In this document: in pieces, positions 42,441 to 51,668 of the stretch
Numbering within the stretch: position 1 is the stretch's first letter
Layout of the letters: the number at the start of each line of letters is the position of its first letter
Source: Shimia haliotis
Lineage (GTDB): Bacteria; Pseudomonadota; Alphaproteobacteria; Rhodobacterales; Rhodobacteraceae
Direction of reading: 5' to 3'
Assembly: GCF_900114415.1 (NCBI RefSeq)
Contig: NZ_FOSZ01000006.1
Location: forward strand, 184,047-248,046
Length of the DNA stretch: 64,000 nucleotides
Position numbers and translations under genes: made by a program
Notes under the pieces: model-generated
Databases searched by the model: none
What the model was told of the DNA's origin: nothing
The model's input: the letters and a program-made list of their open reading frames with translations, nothing else

Positions 42441-43579
42441 AAGAGATGATCCTTGCAAATGCCACCCTTGTTTTGCCCGATGAGACCGTGACCGGTTCTG
42501 TCGTTGTGCGCGACGGGACAATTGTCGACATCGGGCAGGGCGGCAATGTGCCGGTCGGAGCCGAAGATTGCGGCGGCGATTATGTGGCCCCAGGGCTTGT
42601 GGAACTACATACCGACAACCTAGAGCGCCATATGCGGCCACGCCCCAAGGTGGATTGGCCGCATCAGGCCGCGATTGTGGCACATGATGCGGAATTGGCG
42701 AGCGTTGGCATCACGACGGTATTTGACGCGCTGCGCGTCGGGTCGATCCTGTCTGACCCCAACAAGAAATACGGCAAATATGCGCGGTCGGTGGCCGATG
42801 AAATCTTGTCGATGCGGGACAGCGGCGGGCTGCGGATCAGTCACCACATTCACTTGCGGGCAGAGACCTGTTCGGAAAGCCTTGTGGAAGAGTTGGCCGA
42901 GTTCGGGCCAGAGGACCGTGTGGGGATTGTGAGCCTGATGGACCATACGCCCGGGCAGCGGCAATTCACGGATCTGGCGAAATTTGAAGCCTATGTTCGT
43001 GGCAAATACGCAATGGATGCGGATGGCTTTGATGACTACATGGCGTTTCTTGTCGGACTTCATGACCGATTGGGAGAAGCCCATGAAAAGGCCACCGTGG
43101 CGGCCGCAAAACGGTTCGGCGCGGTGTTGGCAAGTCACGACGATACCACCGCCGTGCAGGTGGCAACCTCGGCGGGCTATGGCATCCACTTGGCGGAATT
43201 TCCAACCACAGTAGAGGCTGCCAAAGCCAATCATGCTCATGGAATTGCCAATATCATGGGTGGGCCGAACCTCGTGCGGGGCGGCAGCCATTCCGGCAAT
43301 GTCGCGGCAATGGAGCTGGCACAGTCGGGTCTTCTGGACATCCTGTCGTCAGACTATGTGCCTTCGTCCTTGTTGTTGGGCGCGGTGATGCTGGGGCAGG
43401 AATGGGGAGATATGGCCAAGGGATTGCATACGGTGACGGCGGCGCCCGCGAAATACACCAATCTGGACGATCGCGGGCGGCTTGAGGTGGGTTTGCAGGC
43501 GGACTTGATCCGGTTCCGTTTGACCGAAGGTGTGCCAGCGTTGCGCGCCGTGTGGCACAAGGGGGTGCGGGCCGCTTAA
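42434..43579 (+). CDS. phnM: Ribophosphonate triphosphate hydrolase PhnM
   Basis: PhnM (381 residues from ATG 42434, with 42410 and 42446 as other possible starts) is an amidohydrolase-fold enzyme. It removes pyrophosphate from the ribose-phosphonate triphosphate before PhnJ acts. The metal site ELHTDNLERHMRPRP lies near residues 58-72, with LMDHTPGQRQF near 175 and ASHDDTTAVQV near 233. The late SSDYVPSSLLLGAVM is also typical. Its gene stands apart from phnGHIJKLN, transcribed in the same direction but after the convergent DUF1045 gene. The last four bases overlap the convergent GNAT gene. Confidence 0.94.
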   Translation: MTQEMILANATLVLPDETVTGSVVVRDGTIVDIGQGGNVPVGAEDCGGDYVAPGLVELHTDNLERHMRPRPKVDWPHQAAIVAHDAELASVGITTVFDALRVGSILSDPNKKYGKYARSVADEILSMRDSGGLRISHHIHLRAETCSESLVEELAEFGPEDRVGIVSLMDHTPGQRQFTDLAKFEAYVRGKYAMDADGFDDYMAFLVGLHDRLGEAHEKATVAAAKRFGAVLASHDDTTAVQVATSAGYGIHLAEFPTTVEAAKANHAHGIANIMGGPNLVRGGSHSGNVAAMELAQSGLLDILSSDYVPSSLLLGAVMLGQEWGDMAKGLHTVTAAPAKYTNLDDRGRLEVGLQADLIRFRLTEGVPALRAVWHKGVRAA

Positions 43580-44058
43580 AGTTTGTCGAATGCGGGTGCG
43601 TAGGAGACCGCGAAAGGGGTTTTCAGTGCGTCGGGTGCAAGTTCGCGTGCCATAAAATAGGGGCCTGCGAATTGGTTGGTAAACCCTTTTGCAGCCTCCA
43701 CCGAATATCCGAAGCGCGTATAGTAGTCGGGGTTGCCGAGCACGAAGCTGGCCTGCCAGCCGTCAAGCTGCGCCTGAGACAGGCCGCGGCGGATGAGTTG
43801 GGCACCAATGCCTTGTTTCTGATAGGTGGGCGCCACCGAGACCGGCGCAAGGCCGAGGGTTTTGACGGGGGCGGCCATTGGGGAAAATAGGACATGACCG
43901 ACGATCTGGTCGTCTAGCACTGCCACAAAGGATATCGCAGCGTCGCCATCTGCACGTAACAGGTCGACGAGGCGGGCTTCGTCGGGTTGGCCGAAGGCCG
44001 TTTCGGTGAGGGCGCGGATAGCGTCAATGTCGGAAGGGGTTTCGGAGCGGATCAGCAT
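43576..44058 (-). CDS. GNAT-family N-acetyltransferase (YhbS-like)
   Basis: The 160-residue form from ATG 44058 covers a whole GNAT domain. The frame is open upstream to 44181, but the added part is not GNAT-like. LIRSETPSDIDAIRALTE begins the fold, and APVSVAPTYQKQGIGAQLIRRG holds the acetyl-CoA-binding Q-x-x-G-I-G loop near residue 85. The NPDYYTRFGYSVE stretch is typical of the YhbS branch. The substrate is unknown. It ends against phnM, and a link with phosphonates is possible but not shown. Confidence 0.82.
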   Translation of the reverse strand: MLIRSETPSDIDAIRALTETAFGQPDEARLVDLLRADGDAAISFVAVLDDQIVGHVLFSPMAAPVKTLGLAPVSVAPTYQKQGIGAQLIRRGLSQAQLDGWQASFVLGNPDYYTRFGYSVEAAKGFTNQFAGPYFMARELAPDALKTPFAVSYAPAFDKL

Positions 44059-44137
44059 GGTATCAGGGTAAGCGCGAAGTTTTGCTGTGTCCATTGGCTG
44101 AGGCAAAGTGGCGGGCCTAGAGCGCGCTGCTCGTTTC

Positions 44138-44171
44138 AAAAGAAAAAGCCCCGACGCATGGTCGAGGCTTT
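44138..44171 (-). terminator. Terminator of pckA
   Basis: On the minus strand AAAGCCTCGAC-CATGC-GTCGGGGCTTT forms a stem with one mismatch, followed by TTTTCTTTT. It lies 24 bp after the pckA stop. Confidence 0.82.
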
Positions 44172-44194
44172 CCGAATTCATTTCGCCTGCTAGC

Positions 44195-45793
44195 TTAGCC
44201 GATCGCGGCGGCTTTCACGTCTGCGTCAATGTAGGGCAGGTATTGTTCGAAGTTGTCGGCAAACATGCCCACCAGTTTGGCGGCTTGCGCGTCATAGGCG
44301 TCTTTGTCAGCCCAAGTGGAACGCGGATCGAGCAGGCTGTCGTCAACGCCGGGCACAGACACTGGAACTTCAAAGCCGAAGTTGGCGTCTTTGCGGAACT
44401 CAACGTGGTTGAGCGAGCCGTCGAGCGCCGCGGTCAGCAGGGCGCGGGTTGCCTTGATCGGCATGCGCGAGCCGGTGCCGTAGGCGCCGCCGGTCCAGCC
44501 AGTGTTGACCAGCCAGCAGGTTGTGCCGAATTCAGCGATCTTTTCACGCAACAGCGCGCCATAGACTTCGGGGCGACGCGGCATGAAAGGTGCGCCGTAG
44601 CAGGTCGAGAAGGCCGGGGACGGTTCGGTCACGCCACGCTCGGTGCCAGCCATCTTGGCGGTGAAGCCCGACAGGAAGTGGTATTCTGCCTGAGCAGGGG
44701 TCAGACGTGCGATGGGAGGCAGGATGCCAAAGGCGTCGCAGGTCAGCATGATGATGTTCTTGGGGTGACCACCAAGGCCGTTGTCCGACGCGTTCGGGAT
44801 TGAATCCAGCGGATAGGCGCAACGCATGTTTTCGGTCAGAGAGCTGTCTTCGAAGTCCAGTTCTTTTGTGTCTTCGTCATAGACCATGTTCTCGATCACG
44901 GTGCCGAACATCTGCGTGGTGGCGTAGATTTCGGGTTCCGCTTCGGGGTTCAGGCCGATGGTCTTGGCGTAGCAGCCGCCCTCAAAATTGAAGGTGCCAC
45001 GATCAGACCAGCCGTGCTCGTCGTCACCGATCAGGGTGCGGTTCGGGTCGGCAGAAAGTGTGGTCTTGCCGGTGCCAGAGAGGCCGAAGAACACAGCGGA
45101 ATCCACTGGGTTGTCTTTGGCGTGGTTGGCGGAGCAGTGCATCGGCATGATGCCTTTTTCCGGCAGGATGTAGTTCAGCAGGCCAAAGACGGATTTCTTG
45201 TTTTCGCCCGCGTATTCGGTGTTGCCGATCAGGATCATCTTTTTGTCGATGTTCACGGCAATCACTGTCTCGGTGCGGCAGCCGTGCTTGGCCGGATCTG
45301 CCTTAAACGTCGGGCAGTTGATGATGGTGTAGTCGGCCACAAACGTGTCGAGCGCGTCACGGGTCGGGCGACGCAGCAGGTGACGGATGAAGAGATTGTG
45401 CCAAGCCAGTTCATTCACCACACGCACGTTGATGGCGTGGGACGGATCGGCACCGGCGGTCAGGTCCTGCACAAAGTACTCGCGGCCCTTCATATGCTCC
45501 AGCATATCGGCGTGCAAACGGTCAAAGGCGTCTGCTTCCATCGGGGCATTGTTGTCCCACCAAATGGTGTCTTCGGTGGTGGGGGTGCGAACGGTGAACT
45601 TGTCTTTGGGCGAACGGCCGGTGAATTCACCGGTGCTCACCAGAAAGGTGCCGCCATTGCCCAGAGTGCCCTCGCCGCGCTTCAGCGCGTTCTCGATAAG
45701 GGCGGGCTCCATAAAGTTGTAATAGACATTTCCCAAACCTTCGATCCCTTGATCTTCGAGGCGGAACTGCGGGTTTACCCGTCCAAATGTCAT
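44195..45793 (-). CDS. pckA: Phosphoenolpyruvate carboxykinase (ATP)
   Basis: PckA (532 residues) converts oxaloacetate and ATP to phosphoenolpyruvate, the entry step of gluconeogenesis. Kinase motif [17 protein letters not shown] (about residues 233-249) and the metal/substrate site [13 protein letters not shown] near 213 are intact, and [11 protein letters not shown] follows near 270. The ATG at 45793 has AGGAGTAAG immediately upstream. It is divergent from chvI across a 372-bp region containing repeated GTTAGCGCAATC sites, so both may be tied to carbon or envelope signals. A terminator follows. Confidence 0.97.
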   Translation of the reverse strand: MTFGRVNPQFRLEDQGIEGLGNVYYNFMEPALIENALKRGEGTLGNGGTFLVSTGEFTGRSPKDKFTVRTPTTEDTIWWDNNAPMEADAFDRLHADMLEHMKGREYFVQDLTAGADPSHAINVRVVNELAWHNLFIRHLLRRPTRDALDTFVADYTIINCPTFKADPAKHGCRTETVIAVNIDKKMILIGNTEYAGENKKSVFGLLNYILPEKGIMPMHCSANHAKDNPVDSAVFFGLSGTGKTTLSADPNRTLIGDDEHGWSDRGTFNFEGGCYAKTIGLNPEAEPEIYATTQMFGTVIENMVYDEDTKELDFEDSSLTENMRCAYPLDSIPNASDNGLGGHPKNIIMLTCDAFGILPPIARLTPAQAEYHFLSGFTAKMAGTERGVTEPSPAFSTCYGAPFMPRRPEVYGALLREKIAEFGTTCWLVNTGWTGGAYGTGSRMPIKATRALLTAALDGSLNHVEFRKDANFGFEVPVSVPGVDDSLLDPRSTWADKDAYDAQAAKLVGMFADNFEQYLPYIDADVKAAAIG

Positions 45794-46165
45794 TATCTTA
45801 CTCCTGTAGCCGCTAACTTTTGGCGGCGGTCCTTTTTAGCCTTCGAAATGAAATAATATTGCGCGTAAGATCATTCCAAAGTGTGACAACGGCGTCTTAA
45901 CATGTGGTTTCCAAGGATGAACAGGCGGCTTTGACGCAGTTAGCGCAATCAAATGCAGGTTAGCGCAATCAAAAGTTCCGATTGGCGTAAGTGTGCCTGT
46001 TTGCGCAACAAAAGTGAGACAAATTAGTCATTCGGAAGGGCTTTTGTCGTCAAATGAGTTCGAATTAAGTCCCGAATCGCACTTTTGCATTGATTGCCGG
46101 AGTCCCTACTGCGCATACTAGCGCAAAAAACAGGCAATAAAACGAGCAGCATAAGGATCTGACAC
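45794..46165. other. pckA-chvI divergent regulatory region
   Basis: This 372-bp gene-free region must hold the promoters of pckA and chvI. Besides the pckA ribosome-binding site, it shows the GTTAGCGCAATC repeat group at 45939-46013 and a single ACTAGCGCAAAAAA at 46118-46131, near chvI. I see no small open frame or structured RNA. Confidence 0.7.
45939..46013 (+). promoter_or_regulatory. GTTAGCGCAATCAAA direct repeats, possible LacI-type (CceR-like) sites
   Basis: GTTAGCGCAATCAAA occurs identically at 45939-45953 and 45959-45973, 20 bp apart. A variant, GTTTGCGCAACAAAA, is 40 bp further on. The core is close to TGTTAGCGCTAACA-type sites that I recall for the Rhodobacter carbon regulator CceR, which acts on gluconeogenic genes. 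The repeats are seen directly. The regulator is inferred. Confidence 0.5.
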
Positions 46166-46867
46166 ATGTCCAAGATCGCCCTTGTGGATGACGACAGGAA
46201 TATCCTGACGTCCGTTTCTATGACCCTTGAGGCAGAGGGATTTGAGGTAGAAACCTACAACGACGGCCAGCAGGCGCTGGACGCATTTAACAAAAAACTG
46301 CCGGATATGGCGGTGCTTGATATCAAGATGCCACGCATGGATGGCATGGATCTGTTGCAGCGGTTGCGACAGAAAACCAGCATGCCGGTAATTTTTCTGA
46401 CTTCAAAAGACGATGAAATCGACGAGGTTCTCGGCTTGCGCATGGGGGCGGACGACTACGTCAAAAAGCCTTTCTCCCAGCGGCTGCTGGTTGAGCGCAT
46501 TCGTGCGCTGCTGCGTCGTCAGGAAGCGGTGGACGGCGAGATCGTCGGTGACACCGAAGACACCAAGATCATGGAACGCGGTGAACTGACCATGGACCCG
46601 CTGCGCCATTCCGTAAGCTGGAAAGGGCAGGATGTGACTCTGACCGTCACCGAATTCCTGCTGTTGCAGGCGCTGGCGCAACGACCGGGTTTCGTGAAGA
46701 GCCGTGATCAGTTGATGGACGTGGCATATGACGATCAGGTCTATGTAGATGACCGGACAATCGACAGTCATATCAAACGCTTGCGCAAGAAGATGCGGAC
46801 CGCGGATACGGATTTCTCTGCGATTGAGACACTCTATGGCATTGGCTATAGATACAACGAAGAATAA
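46166..46867 (+). CDS. chvI: Two-component response regulator ChvI
   Basis: ChvI (233 residues) is an OmpR/PhoB-type regulator. The receiver domain has acidic pocket VDDD (7-10), phosphorylation site Asp52 in [12 protein letters not shown] and switch lysine in FLTSKDD. The C-terminal winged helix covers about residues 135-232, with [14 protein letters not shown] near 205. ChvG-ChvI controls envelope, acid-stress and exopolysaccharide genes in alphaproteobacteria and is often essential. The pair is followed by hprK, rapZ, EIIA and HPr, the usual order in this group. Confidence 0.95.
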   Translation: MSKIALVDDDRNILTSVSMTLEAEGFEVETYNDGQQALDAFNKKLPDMAVLDIKMPRMDGMDLLQRLRQKTSMPVIFLTSKDDEIDEVLGLRMGADDYVKKPFSQRLLVERIRALLRRQEAVDGEIVGDTEDTKIMERGELTMDPLRHSVSWKGQDVTLTVTEFLLLQALAQRPGFVKSRDQLMDVAYDDQVYVDDRTIDSHIKRLRKKMRTADTDFSAIETLYGIGYRYNEE

Positions 46868-46900
46868 AGACGACTGACGACGCAAGCCGAAGGGAGCGAC

Positions 46901-48595
46901 GTGCGAGACATGGCCCAAGGGCGGGACGGAGACGTTGTTTTGGGTGACGATTGGGTCGCACCTGAAGCCAATGTCGAGCGGGAAATGCGCGGACGGCGGG
47001 AACGCCGCCGTCTTTTGCCGCTTTCGAAATCTCCACTGACGCGCAAGATCATCACATTCAACATGATTGCCTTGCTGGTTCTCGTGGCAGGTATTCTGTT
47101 TCTGAACAGTGCGCGCGACAGTTTCGCGGTGCAGCGTGCGTCGGGTCTGATGACCGAAGCGCGGCTGATTGCGGGGGCGTTTGAGGCACAGATGCCTGCC
47201 GGCGCACCGGTCAATCTGGCGACAGAAGATGGCGTGAATGTCGGCGGTACTTTGGAGAAGTTGCCACTTAACGAAGGCACGAGTGTCTATGTGTTTGACA
47301 CCACGCAGGTGGCTGTTGGCATGAAAGTTGGTGCCGCGTCATCAAGCGCGGCGCAGGCGCTGGCGGAGCGGCCCGCGGGCACACCACTTACCTCCAGTTT
47401 GAACAAGCTGTGGGAAACCATCGGTGGCACAGACAGCACCGGCTTGGCCAAGACCGGTGACAATGAGGCACGGTTGCGGCAAATCGCAGAATTGGCGCTG
47501 TCGGAAGGGGAATACCTGACAACATTGGAAGCCGCGACCGGTGACACGGTTTTTGCGGTGGGCGTGCCAGTACGGCAGAATGGAACCGACGTCGGCGCCG
47601 TAGTTCTGGTGAGCGCGGCTGGCGAGTTGGACAGTATGGTGAGCTCTGAACGCGAACGCGTTTTGCAGATGTTCTTGATTGCGACGGTGGTGTCAGTGGG
47701 TCTGTCGATGGTGCTGGCCTCGACCATATCAAATCCGTTGTCGGATCTGGCGGCTGCAGCGGAAATCGGCCGGGACAGCGACACGCGCAAGGTCAATCCA
47801 GGTCGGGTGCGTATTCCGGATTTGACCGCGCGTCCCGATGAAATCGGGCGTCTTTCCGGCGCGTTGCGGGGCATGGTTTCCGCGCTCTATGAACGGATCG
47901 ACAGCAACGAACAGTTTGCGGCGGATGTCGCGCATGAGATCAAGAACCCGCTGGCGTCGTTGCGCTCGGCGGTGGGGTCCTTGCGGATGGTCAAGAAAGA
48001 AGAGCACCGCGAAAAGCTTCTGGATGTGATCGAACATGACGTGCGGCGCCTGGATCGTCTTGTCAGCGACATTTCCAACGCATCACGCCTGGACAGTGAG
48101 CTGGTCAAGGAAGAAGAAGAGCAATTCAACCTGCTCGAAATGGTCGGCAATCTGACGCAATATCTGGGAGAAGATGCCAAGAGCAAGGGCATCGAGTTTG
48201 TCACAGACCTTCCGGAAGTTCCGATAGAGGTTAATGGGCTCGAGGCGCGGCTGGCGCAGGTGTTTGTGAACCTGATCACCAATGCGGTTAGTTTCTGCGA
48301 GGATGGCGACGCGATCCGAGTATGGGCCCGCAAACGGGAGAACCGTGTTTTGGTTGTGGTTGAGGACACTGGCCCCGGCATTCCGGAGCAGGCGCTCAAC
48401 AAGATCTTCAACCGGTTCTATTCCCATCGCCCCGAAAGCGATTTTGGCAATAACTCGGGCCTCGGGCTGGCGATCTCAAAACAGATTGTCGAAGCGCACG
48501 GGGGCGTGATCTGGGCCGAGAACATTCGTCCGACAGATGCGGACATCACCTCCGAACCTTTGGGCGCCCGCTTCGTGGTCGGCCTGCCGGTATAA
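46901..48595 (+). CDS. chvG: Sensor histidine kinase ChvG
   Basis: The 564-residue kinase starts at GTG 46901 (or ATG 46910). It has an N-terminal membrane helix (IITFNMIALLVLVAGILFLN near 51-70), a periplasmic sensor of about 190 residues and a second helix near 253-275 (MFLIATVVSVGLSMVLAST). A HAMP linker follows, then the H-box FAADVAHEIKNPLASLRSAV near 345 and the ATPase domain with N-box NLITNAVSF and G-boxes VEDTGPGIPEQ and GLGLAI. In this group ExoR, a periplasmic inhibitor, controls ChvG. No exoR gene is seen in the window. It is 33 bp downstream of chvI. Confidence 0.95.
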   Translation: MRDMAQGRDGDVVLGDDWVAPEANVEREMRGRRERRRLLPLSKSPLTRKIITFNMIALLVLVAGILFLNSARDSFAVQRASGLMTEARLIAGAFEAQMPAGAPVNLATEDGVNVGGTLEKLPLNEGTSVYVFDTTQVAVGMKVGAASSSAAQALAERPAGTPLTSSLNKLWETIGGTDSTGLAKTGDNEARLRQIAELALSEGEYLTTLEAATGDTVFAVGVPVRQNGTDVGAVVLVSAAGELDSMVSSERERVLQMFLIATVVSVGLSMVLASTISNPLSDLAAAAEIGRDSDTRKVNPGRVRIPDLTARPDEIGRLSGALRGMVSALYERIDSNEQFAADVAHEIKNPLASLRSAVGSLRMVKKEEHREKLLDVIEHDVRRLDRLVSDISNASRLDSELVKEEEEQFNLLEMVGNLTQYLGEDAKSKGIEFVTDLPEVPIEVNGLEARLAQVFVNLITNAVSFCEDGDAIRVWARKRENRVLVVVEDTGPGIPEQALNKIFNRFYSHRPESDFGNNSGLGLAISKQIVEAHGGVIWAENIRPTDADITSEPLGARFVVGLPV

Positions 48596-48604
48596 GCTTT
48601 GGCG

Positions 48605-49060
48605 ATGCGCGGGGAGGATGGCGCACGCGGCCCCGCAGCACCTTTGGAAACCAATTTGCACGCAAGTTGTGTGGCCCTTGAGGGCCGCGCGGTTCTTATT
48701 TCCGGCGCGTCTGGGACGGGAAAGTCGTCACTAGCGTTGCAGTTGATGGGATTTGGGGCGCGGCTGGTTGCGGATGACCGCACCGTGGTTCGCCTTAGGG
48801 GCAATCGGCTTTGGGCCAGCGCTCCTGACAGCATCCGTGGCAAGATCGAAGCCCGTGGAGTAGGCATTCTGAAAGCGACTGCGTTGCGTGAGGCCGAAGT
48901 TGTATTGGCGGTCGATCTGGATCGCAAAGAGACCGATCGTTTGCCGCATCCTCTCGAGACCCGCATTTTGGGGGAACCGCTCCCCTTGTGTCTGCGCGTG
49001 GATGCTGCGCATTTTGCAGCAGCGATTCTGCAATTCCTGCGCGAAGGGAGAGACGCGTGA
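48605..49060 (+). CDS. hprK: HPr kinase/phosphorylase, short alphaproteobacterial form
   Basis: The 151-residue protein is only the catalytic half of HprK, as is normal for alphaproteobacteria. It has P-loop GASGTGKSSLAL near residues 34-45 and the HprK signature region IEARGVGILKA near 85-95. It phosphorylates HPr on a serine (Ser49 region of the HPr encoded at 50382). The gene is 9 bp after chvG and overlaps rapZ by four bases. It belongs to a regulatory PTS with no sugar-specific transporter in sight. Confidence 0.92.
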   Translation: MRGEDGARGPAAPLETNLHASCVALEGRAVLISGASGTGKSSLALQLMGFGARLVADDRTVVRLRGNRLWASAPDSIRGKIEARGVGILKATALREAEVVLAVDLDRKETDRLPHPLETRILGEPLPLCLRVDAAHFAAAILQFLREGRDA

Positions 49061-49989
49061 GCGCGGCTGTTACCACTCAGACAAACCATCGACTGGTTCT
49101 TGTTACCGGCCCATCCGGTGCAGGGCGAACCACAGCCATCAAGGCGCTGGAAGATTCCGGATTTGAGGTCATTGACAATCTGCCCATCGGTTTGCTTGAC
49201 CGATTGTTGTCAGATGATCCCCTCAAGGGCCCAATGGCCTTGGGGTTGGATGTGCGCAATCGGGATTTCTCGCCTCAGGCCTTGCAAGATGCGTTGCATT
49301 TGCTGGAACGCGTCCCCGGGGCCCTGCCGGAATTGCTTTATCTGGATTGCCGGGCCGACGTTCTGGCGCGCCGATATAGTGAGACCCGCCGCCGCCATCC
49401 GATGGAGCCGGAAGGCGACCCCGCTGAAGGTATTCGGCGTGAGTTGAAACTCTTTTCGCCGGTGAAAGACCAGGCGGACGTTTTGATCGAAACGTCCGAG
49501 TTAAGCCCGCACGATTTGCGGGCGGCGGTCGAAAAACAATTTGCGCCGAGAGGCGGCCAGTCGCTGGCGTTAAGCGTCACGTCCTTCAGCTACAAGCGCG
49601 GGTTGCCGCAAAGTGCGGATATGGTTTTTGATTGCCGGTTCCTGCGCAATCCGCATTGGCAGCCGGAGCTGCGTCCGATGGACGGCGAGGATTTCGAAGT
49701 TGCGGAGTATGTGGCGGCTGATCCGGCCTTTAAGCCCTTCTTTTTGTCGCTCACTCAGATGGTGGAGGGGTTGCTGCCCGCCTATATCTCCGAGGGGCGC
49801 AGCCACCTAATGATTGCCTTTGGATGCACGGGGGGGCGTCACAGATCGGTTTTTGTCACGAATTCCCTTGCCGCCGCTCTTGCGCAACTGGGCTGGCAGG
49901 TGTCAATTAGACATCGCGAACTTAATCGCGTCGCGACGCTGCCGGGACATGGGCCGGATGGCACAGCAAATGGGGAAGACAAAGCGTGA
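49057..49989 (+). CDS. rapZ: RNase adapter / nucleotide-binding protein RapZ
   Basis: Start GTG 49057 has GGGAGAGA before it and overlaps hprK by four bases, giving 310 residues. The N-terminal P-loop reads GPSGAGRTTA, with Arg in place of the usual Lys. The C-terminal domain has DCRFLRNPHW, GEDFEVAEYV and the signature FGCTGGRHRSVF. In Escherichia coli RapZ guides RNase E to the sRNA GlmZ and senses glucosamine-6-phosphate. In alphaproteobacteria the same gene sits with the nitrogen-type PTS. The open frame further upstream to 48988 lies within hprK and is rejected. Confidence 0.93.
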   Translation: MSAAVTTQTNHRLVLVTGPSGAGRTTAIKALEDSGFEVIDNLPIGLLDRLLSDDPLKGPMALGLDVRNRDFSPQALQDALHLLERVPGALPELLYLDCRADVLARRYSETRRRHPMEPEGDPAEGIRRELKLFSPVKDQADVLIETSELSPHDLRAAVEKQFAPRGGQSLALSVTSFSYKRGLPQSADMVFDCRFLRNPHWQPELRPMDGEDFEVAEYVAADPAFKPFFLSLTQMVEGLLPAYISEGRSHLMIAFGCTGGRHRSVFVTNSLAAALAQLGWQVSIRHRELNRVATLPGHGPDGTANGEDKA

Positions 49990-50378
49990 TCGGAATTGTG
50001 ATCGTGGCACATGGTGGTTTGGCCGGCGAATACCTTGCCGCCATGGAGCATGTGGTGGGCACGCAGAACGGCGTGACCGCCATCGCGATTGAGCCGGAAC
50101 ATGACCGCACTGCCAAACAGGGCGAAATCTGCGCGGCGGCTGATGCTGTCGACAGCGGAGATGGCGTGGTGATTGTTACGGATATGTTTGGCGGCTCCCC
50201 TTCCAACCTGAGCTTGCGGGCCTGTGCCCCTGCGAACCGGCGTATCCTTTATGGAGCCAATTTGCCGATGTTGATCAAACTTGCCAAAAGCCGCCACCTC
50301 GACGTTTCCGATGCCGTGAAGCTGTCGCTCGAAGCAGGGCGCAAATACATCGACACCCAGAATATCCAGACAGGGTAA
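49986..50378 (+). CDS. PTS EIIA component, mannose family (regulatory)
   Basis: This 130-residue EIIA of the mannose/fructose type starts at GTG 49986, overlapping rapZ by four bases. The phosphorylated histidine is His9 (IVIVAHGGLAGEYL). VIVTDMFGGSPSNLSLR near residues 58-74 is the family signature. No EIIB or EIIC is encoded nearby. It therefore probably receives phosphate from HPr to regulate rather than to carry sugar, possibly by contact with ChvG or another sensor. Confidence 0.93.
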   Translation: MIGIVIVAHGGLAGEYLAAMEHVVGTQNGVTAIAIEPEHDRTAKQGEICAAADAVDSGDGVVIVTDMFGGSPSNLSLRACAPANRRILYGANLPMLIKLAKSRHLDVSDAVKLSLEAGRKYIDTQNIQTG

Positions 50379-50381
50379 ATT

Positions 50382-50660
50382 ATGACCGACACCACCGCGA
50401 GAACGCTCCTGATCGTGAACGAAAAAGGCCTGCACGCGCGCGCTTCTGCCAAGCTGGTGGAAGTCGTCGAAGGTTTTGACGCTTCGGCAGAAGTGTCAAA
50501 GGATGGGTTGAGCGCCGGCGGCGACAGTATTATGGGGTTGCTGATGCTCGCAGCCTCCAAGGGAACATCGGTGGATGTGGTTACCAACGGGCCTGACGCG
50601 GTGGCGTTGGCGGATGCTATAGAAGCACTTGTGGCCGACAAGTTTGGCGAAGGCTTCTAA
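50382..50660 (+). CDS. ptsH: Phosphocarrier protein HPr
   Basis: HPr (92 residues) passes phosphate from enzyme I to EIIA proteins. His18 in NEKGLHARASAKLVE is the phospho-site. Ser49 in GGDSIMGLLMLAASKG is the position targeted by HprK. It follows EIIA by three bases and ends the set hprK-rapZ-EIIA-HPr. No enzyme I gene is present in this window. Confidence 0.95.
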   Translation: MTDTTARTLLIVNEKGLHARASAKLVEVVEGFDASAEVSKDGLSAGGDSIMGLLMLAASKGTSVDVVTNGPDAVALADAIEALVADKFGEGF

Positions 50661-50712
50661 GGCAGCTAAGATACGACGCCCGATAGGGGCGAAAAACAGG
50701 AAGACAGACTTG

Positions 50713-51603
50713 GTGGATACTGTGCCAGAGCCGCAAACGGCAAAGAATGCTGTGACAGATGACGACAACGGCCAGATCTATGACCGTCGCACGTTGACCT
50801 ATGCCAACTCGTTTGACGACAATTGGACGTCTTTTGCCATTCGTGCCATCGAGTGGCTGACGGGTAAGCCGCGTATTCTGCGCATGGTGAACAAGTTTGA
50901 ACGCAACAACGATGAGTACCGCGGCCAGAATTTCTGGCGCGGGGCGCTCAATGTTATGGGCATTGAACTGACGACCCCGCAGGAGCAGATCGAGAACATT
51001 CCGTCAGAAGGCCCTGTTGTTGTCGTGGCCAACCACCCGCATGGCATGGTGGACGGCATGATTTTTGCCGATCTGATCGGCCGCGTGCGTCAGGACTATC
51101 GCATTCTTACCCGTTCGGTTCTGACCGGACTGGATGAAGCGGCGTCGAGCTTTATGATCCCGGTGCCGTTTCCTCATGATCCCGATGCGCAGCGCAAGAT
51201 GGTTGAGATGCGCGCCAATGCGATGGCCCATCTCAAGGAAGGCGGCGTTGTCGCGCTGTTCCCGTCTGGTGTGGTGATGAGCTCGGAAACGTGGTGGGGA
51301 CCGGCGGTCGAGCAGGAATGGAACGTTTTCACCGCGCAGATGATCCGCCGTTCTGGCGCGCGGGTGGTTCCGATTTTTTATCCGGGGCGCAATAGCCGCG
51401 CGTATCAGATCGCCAATAAACTGTCTCCGATCCTGCGTCAGGGCTTGCTGTTGCACGAAATCGTGCGCTCTTGCCACAAGCCGCAGAAGCCCGTGGTCGG
51501 CAAGCCATTGACCGACGAGCAGATGGAACGCCTACATTCCGATCCGCGCGGCTTTATGGCGTGGCTCCGACAGCATACGCTGGACCTTGGCGAGGGCGCC
51601 TAA
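50713..51603 (+). CDS. Lysophospholipid acyltransferase-like protein (PlsC superfamily)
   Basis: GTG 50713 with AGGAAG eight bases upstream yields 296 residues. TTG 50710 is equally possible. The acyltransferase motif NHPHGMVDG (H-x4-D) occurs near residue 100, followed by LFPSGVVMSSE near 180, the second block, and PIFYPGRNSR near 215. Such enzymes transfer acyl chains to glycerol-phosphate, ornithine or related lipids at the inner membrane. The first 50 residues are polar and have no membrane helix. The gene stands 52 bp after HPr and may be transcribed with it. A hairpin follows at 51633-51653. An OlsA-type ornithine-lipid role is possible but not shown. Confidence 0.78.
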   Translation: MDTVPEPQTAKNAVTDDDNGQIYDRRTLTYANSFDDNWTSFAIRAIEWLTGKPRILRMVNKFERNNDEYRGQNFWRGALNVMGIELTTPQEQIENIPSEGPVVVVANHPHGMVDGMIFADLIGRVRQDYRILTRSVLTGLDEAASSFMIPVPFPHDPDAQRKMVEMRANAMAHLKEGGVVALFPSGVVMSSETWWGPAVEQEWNVFTAQMIRRSGARVVPIFYPGRNSRAYQIANKLSPILRQGLLLHEIVRSCHKPQKPVVGKPLTDEQMERLHSDPRGFMAWLRQHTLDLGEGA

Positions 51604-51632
51604 GCTTTTCTTCTTAAACAAAACATCCCAGA

Positions 51633-51660
51633 GAGCGAGGTAGAGAATCGCTCCCCTTTT
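51633..51660 (+). terminator. Hairpin followed by CCCCTTTT
   Basis: GAGCGA and TCGCTC (51633-51653) frame a 9-nt loop, and CCCCTTTT follows. It lies between the acyltransferase and the convergent hydroxybutyryl-CoA dehydrogenase genes and is a weak intrinsic terminator for the plus strand. Confidence 0.5.
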
Positions 51661-51668
51661 GGCGCAGG

